From Orientallactaga sibirica (lineage: Eukaryota; Chordata; Mammalia; Rodentia; Dipodidae): a stretch of 64,000 nucleotides of DNA. The notes beneath the pieces are model-generated. The model saw only the letters and a list, made by a program, of their open reading frames with translations, had not been told where the DNA came from and did not search any database. The stretch lies in contig JAEOAD010000029.1 of the NCBI GenBank assembly GCA_036365145.1, positions 26,141,001 to 26,205,000 of the forward strand. Reading direction: 5' to 3'. The position numbers and the translations under genes are program-made. Positions 56,380 to 64,000 of this stretch are shown one piece after another. Every line of letters begins with the position of its first letter. Position 1 is the first letter of the stretch.

Positions 56380-56570
56380 TTGCACTTTCCAGCTCTGTGA
56401 CTTTATGATTTTTCACTACCTGCCTATGAACCCAGGCTCCCTTAGCTATTAAATATGTAGAATAGATAGTTCCTTTGAGTAGCAAAAGAAAATAGTCTAT
56501 GTGAGACCACTGGCATAGTGTCTGATATATGCCTGAGACTTAGCAACTACTTATTAAACTTCAATCAAAA
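56380..56570 (+). mobile_element. MIR-like SINE remnant
   Basis: AGCTCTGTGACTTTATGATT, GTGAGACCACTGGCATAGTG, TCTGATATATGCCTGAGACT and AGCAACTACTTATTAAAC follow the MIR order with high divergence. Confidence 0.45.
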
Positions 56571-56639
56571 TGTTTCCCAGGTGCCTCTATGGAGATAACA
56601 CCAGAATCAATCTGATGGGATAAGAAAAGAATGTTGTTA

Positions 56640-57232
56640 AATGAGATATGTCTGCTTTATGGTTGATTAAGCCTCAGATTTTAAGATATTTTTTCTTGAA
56701 CTAAGCCTACCCCCCTATATAAAAATATTACAATTAGATTCCAGGCAAATGCCTTTAGGGAGTGGGCATAATTTCATCTTTACCTATTTTTATATTTCTT
56801 TACAGTTGCCATGAGAGCATTTTAATAACCTCTATGGAGTTGAAAGTGATGCAGGTAATTGCCATAAGTAATTTAAGGGCTATTAAAGCCAGCAAACCTC
56901 TCCTGTGGAATACCTTGTTAAGCAGTGATCAGCAGGAAACACGTAAAGACCATGCGCACTGTAAATTCAAGCTCCTTTTCCAGTTAAGCTGAAGTGAAAA
57001 TGTAATTACAATACACATCATAAGAGTAAGGACATTAAAGCCCTTCTTGTTCCAATCTTACATTAACTCAACATGCAGATGCCCTGTTATTCTAATGAGA
57101 CCCACTTCCTTCAGAAAAGGCAGCCTCATTTCTGATAGTTATTTCTCATTATCTGAACTGGCTGCTAATTTGTCTATGAATGTTTCTCAAGATATCAATT
57201 GGTACTTTTTTTTAAAGTACAAACCCCAAGAG
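56640..57232. other. Repeat-free AT-rich block, possible conserved non-coding element
   Basis: There is no interspersed repeat. Dense AT-rich transcription-factor-like sites occur (CAGGTAATTGCCATAAGTAA, TTTAAGGGCTATTAAAGCCA, AATGTAATTACAATACACAT). The 56762-56992 frame is 76 codons and unremarkable. This is my best guess in the window for a deeply conserved enhancer. Confidence 0.35.
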
Positions 57233-57400
57233 ATCGTGATTCCAGCTTGGGTCAAGCCACTCCCTTGCTGTGAAACCTAGTGCAATACTCTTTACCTCCT
57301 TAGGCATGAACTACTGAAATGATAAAAAGATTTTATTGTGTGGCCTCAAAGTTCCCTTCTACCTCTAAAGTCTTTTGATCCTAAACAACTGCTATGCTTA
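57233..57400 (+). mobile_element. MIR-like SINE remnant
   Basis: GATTCCAGCTTGGGTCAAGC, CACTCCCTTGCTGTGAAACC and AAAGTTCCCTTCTACCTCTA follow a MIR-like 5' and 3' order. Confidence 0.4.
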
Positions 57401-57631
57401 GAAGTTCCCTGTCTGGCTATTTTAACTATCAACTCTATAGTCATTGATCAAAGTAGGGCATCATGAAAAGCATGAATTGATGTTATCAAGTCAGTCTACT
57501 TTAAGTCTCCCAGAACTTATACATCCATCCTCAGAATATAGTTACTCTTCCTTTATAGACTGGCCTAATAACTAAAATTCTCTGCCTGCTAGGAAACAAT
57601 ATACTTGAAGAGACAAATTAGAGAAAGCCAG

Positions 57632-57994
57632 TGTGGTGCTTTGAATGTAAAATGTCCCCCAGAACCTCCAGAATTTGTGATTAAACTTTTTACTTGGTCC
57701 TCAGCTGGTAGAGCCTTTGGGACATAAAGCCTTGCTGGCAGAGGTATGTCCTGTGGGGATGGAGTTGGTGTGGGGGCCAGCCTTGAAGTTCATTAGTCCA
57801 GCCCAGTTGGTGTTCAATGCTAGCTTGTCCTTAATGCTCCCTCTTGCCGTTGCTATATGAAGATGTGAGCTCGGCCATGCTTTTTTCTACCATGATGAAG
57901 CTTCCCCTCAAAACTATAAGCTAAAATAAACCCTTTCCTCCATAAGCTACTTCTGGTTGACTGTGGTACCATCAAGGAGAAAACTGCTACATCA
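57632..57994 (+). mobile_element. MaLR LTR, ORR1-like (M2), full length
   Basis: Starts TGTGGTGCTTTGAATGTAAA, has CCTCAGCTGGTAGAGCCTTT, ATGATGAAGCTTCCCCTCAA and AAAATAAACCCTTTCCTCCA (with AATAAA), and ends near AACTGCTACA. Solo, with no internal region. Confidence 0.8.
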
Positions 57995-58096
57995 GGCAAA
58001 GGAATGTAATTTTATAAGTGGATGACATGAGATTTTACTTAAATGGTGAAAAACGAAAATCATGATTGTAATGAATATTTTCAAATTCTAATTTGT

Positions 58097-58430
58097 GGAC
58101 TGGGGAGCTAACTCAGTACATAAAGCACTTGCTGTGCAAATGAAAGTACCTGAGTTCAGATACCCAGAACCCATGTAAAGTCAAATACTATAGTAGCATC
58201 TGTAATGCTAACACACCTATGGTTAAGATGGAAGGTGGATACAGGAAATTCCCCCAAAAGCTTACAGGCCATCTAGTGAATGCAACAGTGAACACCAAAA
58301 ACACCTTGTTTTGAAAAAAAGTTGAAGGACCAATATTCGAAGTTGTCCTCTGACCTCCATGAGTATGCTGTGGTATGCACACTCCAGCATGCACACATAC
58401 TCACACACCAACAACAAATATGATTTTGCA
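58097..58430 (+). mobile_element. B4 SINE
   Basis: Head GGACTGGGGAGCTAACTCAG, TGCTGTGCAAATGAAAGTAC, AGTTGTCCTCTGACCTCCAT and a CA-rich tail. Confidence 0.8.
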
Positions 58431-59063
58431 AGGATTACTTTTCAATTCTTCAGCGATCCAACAGAATAAAGTGACATTGCTAAGATTTTGTTGGTTTATA
58501 TAAAGATGCTATTTGTCTACAGTGTACTTTCTCTATAGGATTGAAAGCTCCTCTAACTTCTATGTGCAAGTCTTTTAAATATATATGTTAAATATGTTGA
58601 ATTTGGATTTAAGTGTTGACCTACCAAAAAACTGTCAACAACACTGATAATAATAAGTAAAAGCCCAAAGGAGAAATCAGACAGGAAACTTCAACAGACA
58701 GAGATCTCGTCTGATTCACTGTGATATACCCACAGTCTGCCACATAATATATACACAGCACAAGTTGGATAAATGAATGAATGAAAACACATATATAGCT
58801 TATTTAAGTACCATGATCAGGGAGCATTCAATATGCATACAAATGAACATGCATACTTGAAAATCCTCTGAAGACTGTTGCCCTTGCAACCATTAATATT
58901 CATATAGGTGGCCAAGTCTCAACAATGAAAGGTTAACCTATGTCCAATAAGCACTCATTAAGTTGGAAAAATATTATTTCTGACTGAACATGGTAGAATA
59001 AACACATTTATTTTTTTTCCCTCCATATACCTTACTAAAAAAAACAAGAGTAAAGTGGAGTGT

Positions 59064-59111
<48 letters not shown>

Positions 59112-59520
59112 ACGCATGCACATGTGCATATGTTTATATGTGTGTGTGATATTCCACAAGGAAAAAGAGAGAGGGGATACTCAGCTGGAAATAAATGTCA
59201 GCCAACATCGGTATATTGGAAAACAAATAAAATGATCAGTATTCTTCAAGGTGAATAGGAAGAGCCAATGGGAAATTATCCATGTCAGGCCTCAAATCCC
59301 TGGAAAAATATGAAAATTAAAGGCAGCATGCAAGAGACATAAAGGAGCTGAGCTGTAAGCAGGAGACTCGCTTAAAGTCTCATGAGAAATTATTAAATCC
59401 TTGTTGCTCCTCCTGCTATGGAAGGAAACTGAAGATCTTAACCTCCAAGGCAAAAATCCAGAGGACTCATCCTCGATTGCAGCATGTGATACAGAGAGGC
59501 ACAGACTTAAAAACATGGGC
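58431..59520. other. Unique stretch with a (TG)22 microsatellite
   Basis: The (TG)n microsatellite lies at 59066-59109. The remainder has no named repeat and no gene. Confidence 0.45.
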
Positions 59521-59525
59521 AGGAT

Positions 59526-59650
59526 CCTCCCAGCACTTGGGTAGGAAGGGCAGGTGGATCAGGGCTTTGAGGCCACCCTGAATGTAGGAATTCCAGGTCA
59601 GCCTGAGCCAGAGTGAGATCCTACCTCAAAAAACAAAACAAAACAAAAAG
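59526..59650 (+). mobile_element. B1-type SINE, 5'-truncated
   Basis: TCCTCCCAGCACTTGGGTAG, TTTGAGGCCACCCTGAATGT, CCAGGTCAGCCTGAGCCAGA and an AAACAAAACAAAACAAAAAG tail. Confidence 0.82.
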
Positions 59651-60003
59651 GCATGAATGAAAGTGTACAGCCAGAAAGTGAGGCTCCTTGTCCCTCAACA
59701 ACTGGACTCTTAAAACAGTGGCAGCTCAAGGATATGACCCTCCCCCACAACCTCTTCAGAGATAAAACTAGAAGGCTCTTTCTCTTACCTTGGCAGCAGG
59801 CCTGGGAAGCAGATCCCCAAATACTGACACCCAGGATTTCCCCACAAACAGAGCCCTGTCTTGCCACATTATAATTGACAAGTTTGGCCTCTCCTATAAG
59901 AGAATCATGAGTCACCTCCAATATGATAGTCTCAAGCACAAAAAAAAAAAAAAAAAGTAAAACTTTAATAAGAAAATGTAGACAAAAAGATTAAATAAAT
60001 TTA

Positions 60004-60242
60004 GGGGTTGGAGGGGTGGCTTAGCACTTTAAACATTTGCCTGCAAAGGCAAAGGACCCAGGTGTGATACCCAGGCCCCACGTTAACCAGATGCACAAGT
60101 TGGTGCATGCATCTGGAGTTCGTTTGCAGTGGCTGGAGGCCCTGGTCTACCTATTCTTTCTTTCTCTTTCTCTCTTTCTCTCTCTCTCTCTTTCCCTCTT
60201 TCTTTCTGTCAAATAACTAAATAAGCATAAAAATAATAAAAG
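60004..60242 (+). mobile_element. tRNA-derived SINE S1, tandem pair first copy
   Basis: Head GGGGTTGGAGGGGTGGCTTA, middle CCAGATGCACAAGTTGGTGC, CT tract and AATAAGCATAAAAATAATAA tail. Flanked by AAATTTAGG at 59997-60005 and AAATCTAGG at 60243-60251. Confidence 0.9.
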
Positions 60243-60251
60243 AAATCTAGG

Positions 60252-60501
60252 CAATTGGGATGAAGAGATGGCTTTACTGGTTAAGGCACTTCCCTGTGAA
60301 GCCAAAAGACTCAGGTTCAATTCCCTAGTACCCATGTAAGCCAAATGCACAAAGTGATGTATGCATCTAGAGTTCATTTACAGTGGCTAAAGACCCTGGT
60401 GCATCTATTCTCTCTCCATCTGCCTTTCTTTCTCTCTCTCTCTCTCTCCCTCAAATAGACAAAATATTTTAAATAAATAAAAAAAATATTTAAAAGAAAA
60501 G
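60252..60501 (+). mobile_element. tRNA-derived SINE S1, tandem pair second copy
   Basis: Head TGAAGAGATGGCTTTACTGG, B box GGTTCAATTCC, middle GCCAAATGCACAAAGTGATG. The third copy of the flank, AAATTTAGG, is at 60502-60510. Both SINEs therefore entered at the same target, one next to the other. Confidence 0.88.
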
Positions 60502-60539
60502 AAATTTAGGGGAAATAATGATAATAAAAGTAGAAGAAA

Positions 60540-61150
60540 TCTTTAAAGAAATATGTAACTATCATATGACCCAGGTACACCCCTCCTGGGTATAAAAATC
60601 CCACAGAACTCTCTATCCCACCAAATAGATACTCACATATCCATGTTTATTGATTTTCTATTTATAATATCAAGGAAATGGAATAAGCCTATGTGTCTCT
60701 CCACAAATAATTAGATAGTGAAAATGTTGTATATGTACAAAATGGAACTTTATTCAGCCAGAATTAAGAATAGTCAGAAAATTATTATATTAAGGCAGGT
60801 AACCCAGATTCATAAAGACAAACACCATATGTTCTCTCTCATATGCATTCTTAACTTTGAATTTTTACATATGAGTATATATGTAAATGTGAGTATGGTT
60901 ATAAGTGATGAAACTAGAAAAGGAACCAACAATGAGAGGAAGAAAAAGAGGTTTTAAGGAAGATAGCAATATGTATATGGCATGGAAGTAGAAAGAGGAT
61001 CCTGGAGGTAGAAGGGCATAAATGAGGGGCAGGAGAATGTAGGAAAAGAGATGGGAAGAGAATCAACAAAGACAAATTATGTGTGGAATGTTATACTATA
61101 CTCTATTACTTTGTATGTTAGTTTAAAATATTTAAGAGAAAAACTTTAAA
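60540..61150 (+). mobile_element. L1 ORF2 C-terminal remnant and 3' end
   Basis: CATATGACCCAGGTACACCC, TGAAAATGTTGTATATGTAC and AACACCATATGTTCTCTCTC correspond to the C-terminal end of L1 ORF2. The frame at 60718-60957 reads partly like that region before diverging. The 3' UTR-like part ends near TTTAAAATATTTAAGAG. Dead copy. Confidence 0.72.
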
Positions 61151-61215
61151 TGTATGTAACTAATATCTTTATGTGGGCCAAAATACATTCTTTTCATGGC
61201 AAAAGCACAAGATGT

Positions 61216-61427
61216 GGGCTGGAGAGATGACTTAGTGGTTAAGGCACCTGCCTACTAAGCCTAAGAACACCTGTGCGATTCTCCAGGTCCCATGTTTAGC
61301 CAGACGCAAAAGTGATGCAAGGGCTCAATGCCACACTTGCCCACAAGGGGGAGCACGCATCTGGAGTTCACAGCTGGTGTGCCCATTCTCTGTCTCTCTC
61401 TCTCTCTCTCTCTTTCTCCAAAAAAAA
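61216..61427 (+). mobile_element. tRNA-derived SINE S2, forward
   Basis: Head GGGCTGGAGAGATGACTTAG, AAGAACACCTGTGCGATTCT, ATGTTTAGCCAGACGCAAAA, S2-specific GGCTCAATGCCACACTTGCC. CCACAAGGGGGAGC at 61341-61354 is two mismatches from the CTCF core. A perfect 15-bp duplication AAAAGCACAAGATGT (61201-61215 and 61428-61442) bounds it. Confidence 0.94.
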
Positions 61428-61489
61428 AAAAGCACAAGATGTCATTCTGCCTAAGGAACAGAAAACAAATTAGAAATCTTTTTGTTTCT

Positions 61490-61720
61490 TTTTATTTATT
61501 TTTTAACAGATTATACTCTTTTATTCCCTCTCCCCTGTTCCTGTTTCTCTGGGGCCCTCCTCAGTCAATCCCAATGGGATAGTGGGGGGACCATGCCTCA
61601 GACTCTTCCCACCCATACTGTGGCTCTTACCATCTTTCCTTCCTCTCTTCTATACCATGTACAGTACCACATACAACAAATGTACACAATGAACATTTTA
61701 GAATGTGAGCATTATTATTC
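61490..61720 (-). mobile_element. L1 3' UTR, reverse strand
   Basis: CAATCCCAATGGGATAGTGG, TCAGACTCTTCCCACCCATA and CTGTGGCTCTTACCATCTTT parallel the reverse-strand copy at 44985-45450. Confidence 0.6.
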
Positions 61721-61751
61721 ACTGACTTGATAATAAAAATAATATTTTTCA

Positions 61752-61985
61752 GGACTGGAGAGATTGCTTAGTGGTTAAAGTCTTGCCTGTAAAGCCTAAG
61801 GACCCTGGTTTGAGGCTCAATTCCCCAGGACCCATGTAAGCCAGATGCACAAGGTAGCACATGCATCTGGAGTTTGTTTGCAGTGGCTGGAGGCCCTGGT
61901 GTACCCATTTTCTCTCTGTCTCTCTCTCCCTCTTTCTCTGTCTGTTGCTAATAAATAAATAAAAATAAAATAAAATTTTTCAATT
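61752..61985 (+). mobile_element. tRNA-derived SINE S1
   Basis: Head GGACTGGAGAGATTGCTTAG, middle AGCCAGATGCACAAGGTAGC, GAGGCCCTGGTGTACCCATT, CT tract and AATAAATAAATAAAAATAAA tail. Confidence 0.92.
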
Positions 61986-62448
61986 AAAAAATATCTTTCT
62001 TCCTTACAAAAACTCTAACCACTACATAATAAAATTGCAGAAAATTAACAGAAAAAATTCAAAGAAAGTCTCAAAATATTGATGCACAAAGATCTTCTCA
62101 TGACTGAGAGGCATGAGTTTTCAGATTAAAAGTCTATTACTGAATAAAGAGTGTGATGGTTAATCTTGATTGTCAGCATGATTGGATTTGTAAGAGTTTA
62201 GATGGTTAGTAAAACACACCTCTGAGTATTTTAATGTGACTATTTCCAGAAAGAATTAACTAAAAGAGAAAGATCCACCCTGAATATTAGTGGACCATAC
62301 CACAGGCTGGGCCCAGGCAAGATGAAATGAAAAACTCACTAATACAGTCATATTCTCTCTCCCCCACCCCACTCTTCCCCCCCTTGCTGGTATGTAAGCT
62401 GCTCTGATTTGACATGACCATTTTTAGTTAAAAATGAAGACAAGCCTG

Positions 62449-62713
62449 GGGAGATAGCTCAGTGGTTAAATGCACTCGCTACCAAAGCCTACCATCCTGG
62501 GTTCAATTCCCCAGTACTCATGTAAATCCAGATGCACAAAGTGACCCAAGCATCTGGAGTTGTTTTTTGTTTATTTTGTTTTATGCTTTTTGCAGTGGCA
62601 AAAGGCCCTGGTGTGCCCATACTCTCTCATTCTCCCTCTCATGCATGCTCTCATGAGCGTACTCACTCACTCTCCCTCCCTCTCTCTCTGTTTGCAAATA
62701 AATAAATATTTTT
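62449..62713 (+). mobile_element. tRNA-derived SINE S1 with a T-rich internal insertion
   Basis: Head CTGGGGAGATAGCTCAGTGG, B box GGTTCAATTCC, middle CCAGATGCACAAAGTGACCC. A T-rich insertion lies at about 62561-62590. The tail is AATAAATAAATATTTTTAAA. Confidence 0.87.
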
Positions 62714-62729
62714 AAAAAATAAAAACTGG

Positions 62730-62866
62730 TTCCAGCACTCGGGAGGCAGAGGTAGGAAGATCGCCATGATTTCAAGGCCACCCTGAGACTACATAGTGAA
62801 TTCCAGGTCAGCCTGGGCTAGGGTGAGACCCTACCTCAAAAAACCACAAAAATAAAATAAAATAAA
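62730..62866 (+). mobile_element. B1-type SINE, 5'-truncated, joined to L1 3' UTR
   Basis: It starts at TTCCAGCACTCGGGAGGCAG, missing about 25 bases of the B1 start, and ends CCTACCTCAAAAAACCACAA with an AAATAAAATAAAATAAAT tail. L1 3' UTR sequence follows without a gap. Confidence 0.88.
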
Positions 62867-63630
62867 TGCTCATACAAGTGCAGTAGTGGCAAACAGCCAT
62901 GGTGGGTAAACAACTGCTCTTGATTTGGCTAACAGATCCACTCAGTGGAATGCAACTCATTGCTGGAACTGGGAAATAAGTCAAAACCAGGTACAAAAAA
63001 TAAGCTCAGTCTCCAAGAGCAAGATACCACCAAATGTGGGCTAGAAGAGAGCCAATGCATACAAAATTCCCTCCAAAACATAGATGGTCATCCCTTCTAC
63101 CTAGTACTAACTTTTCTCTCCGTTGGAGAATTTGCTTATCTTTTTTCAGGTGGACAATGAACCCGAAGGGAGGATCAGCTAACCACACCTCACCAGGGCC
63201 CCAGCTGAAACCATAGAACAATGCAGGGGAAGGGCAAGAATACAGCGTTAATGGCGATCACGACACCAGAAAAAGGCTGAAGGAGATAAACACAGAGAAC
63301 ATCCAACTCCAACTAAGCCAGATATCCAGAGACACAGAGGCTCCCAAAAACCTCATCACTGAAAAAGAACTAAAATGACCCCAAAGTGGCTCAGGGAAAC
63401 TTGCGGAAGAGGGGGCGGAAAGATTGTTAGAGTCACAAGTTGGGGCATTATGCACAGAGACTGGGGCCTATACCCCAGAACTCTTAACTAACCTGACAAT
63501 GCACGACCCACATTCCCCATTGATGAGGGTCCCTTTGAAAGTGGGAGGACAGGGAGGAGGACAATGGAACCAATACTATGAATGTAAAATCAGAATAATA
63601 TAAATAAAAAAATGAAAAAAAAATAAATTT
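62867..63630 (+). mobile_element. L1 3' UTR, best-preserved copy
   Basis: CAAGTGCAGTAGTGGCAAAC, CAACTCATTGCTGGAACTGG, AACTTGCGGAAGAGGGGGCG, GAAAGATTGTTAGAGTCACA and a terminal A-rich tract (from 63601). It aligns in order with 26140-27045 (forward) and with the reverse copies at 44985 and 61490. No ORF2 is attached. Confidence 0.75.
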
Positions 63631-63647
63631 AAAAAAATAAAAACTGG

Positions 63648-63891
63648 GGCAGGAGAGATGGCTTAGCAGATAAGGTGTTTGCCCACAAAGCCAAAGGACT
63701 CAGGTTTGATTCTCCAGGACCCAGTAAGCCAGATGCATAAGGTGGCACATGTATCTCAAGTTCTTTTACAGTGGCTGAAGGCCCTGGTGTACCCATTCTC
63801 TCTCTCTCTCTCTCTCTCTCTACCTGCCTCTTTCTCTCTCACACTCTGAAATAAATAAAATAACTTTTAAAAAACTTATAAAAATAAAAGT
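63648..63891 (+). mobile_element. tRNA-derived SINE S1
   Basis: Head GGGGCAGGAGAGATGGCTTA, B box GGTTTGATTCTC, middle AGCCAGATGCATAAGGTGGC, (CT)n at about 63797-63821 and an AAATAAATAAAATAAC tail. AAATAAAAACT flanks it on both sides. Confidence 0.92.
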
Positions 63892-63978
63892 AAATAAAAA
63901 CTAGAAGACTGAAACAATGAACCAAAATAAATCTTTTCTCCCCTCAAGTTGTTTTGCAATAGTGATAAAAGTCTAACA

Positions 63979-64000
63979 CAGAGCCAGGTGTAGTGGCACA
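63979..64000 (+). mobile_element. B1-type SINE, first bases only
   Basis: GAGCCAGGTGTAGTGGCACA is the B1 start. The element continues past the window end. Confidence 0.75.

Larger units (their letters stand above)
62154..63977 (+). mobile_element. M3-type LTR split by a 1.45-kb SINE/L1 block
   Basis: The 5' part (62154 to about 62440) begins GTGATGGTTAATCTTGATTG. The 3' part (about 63903-63977) reads AACCAAAATAAATCTTTTCT, CCCCTCAAGTTGTTTTGCAA and ends AAAAGTCTAACACAG, the expected terminus. Everything between 62441 and 63902 is later insertions. Confidence 0.65.

Noticed and set aside
60718..60957. 79-codon frame similar to the C-terminus of L1 ORF2
   Set aside because: It is a fragment of a dead L1, not an independent gene, so it is annotated as part of the mobile element.

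Overview
This window looks like nuclear DNA from a mammal, specifically a rodent, and it is a gene-poor stretch built almost entirely of layered retrotransposons. No reading frame resembles a known protein family, and I could assemble no exon series, rRNA or stand-alone tRNA gene. The longest open frames (up to 185 codons) fall in repeats or are unsupported, so I annotate no protein-coding gene. The rodent call rests on B1-type (7SL-derived) SINEs, ID and B4 (ID-B1 dimer) SINEs, ORR1/MT-like MaLR LTRs and a rodent-style L1 3' UTR. The most abundant element is a tRNA-derived SINE of about 200-230 bp. It has an A box like TGGCTTAGCAG, a B box GGTTCAATTCC, a GCCAGATGCACAAGGTGGCA-like middle, a (CT)n tract and an AATAAATAAA tail. 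I recall this SINE and this B1 variant from jerboas (Dipodidae, Jaculus-like). That lineage call is from memory and only moderately sure. Below, S1 is the main form of this SINE and S2 a variant with a different middle (GCAATGCCACACTTG then ACAAGGGGGCGC).

Layout. 0-13 kb holds MaLR LTRs broken by two solo LTRs of one young-looking ERV2-like family (E1), each with a perfect 6-bp target duplication, plus S1, B1, B4 and L1 pieces. 13-26 kb holds S1 copies, a 47-bp minisatellite, a third solo LTR (E2, minus strand), a 95-bp pure-purine tract, and a mostly unique 2-kb block with a perfect CTCF core at 25041. 26-38 kb is dominated by L1 3' UTRs and ORF2 remnants mixed with B4, B1, MIR and MaLR copies. 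38-46 kb has two well-bounded copies of MaLR-like group M1 (one at the centre of a three-layer nest), a small CpG-dense patch and several B4s. 46-59 kb contains the longest low-repeat stretches, two of which look like possible conserved non-coding elements, plus two S2 SINEs and a reverse-strand CTCF-like site. 59-64 kb is a dense SINE cluster in which the same A-rich target was hit repeatedly, including a candidate B1-L1 chimeric retrocopy.

Recurrent LTR groups named below. M1: about 360 bp, starts TGTGGTAGTTTGGAT and carries GCTTACAGATCCAGGGGAAG on the complementary strand; four copies. M2: ORR1/MT-like, starts TGTGGTGGTTTGAAT. M3: starts TGTGATGGTTAAT and ends near GTAACTAACAC. E1 and E2: ERV2-like solo LTRs with 6-bp duplications. 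Family names come from recognition of consensus-like strings, not from a database search. There is no operon-like or pathway logic here. The functional content I can propose is regulatory: CTCF-like sites, LTR promoters and possible conserved elements.
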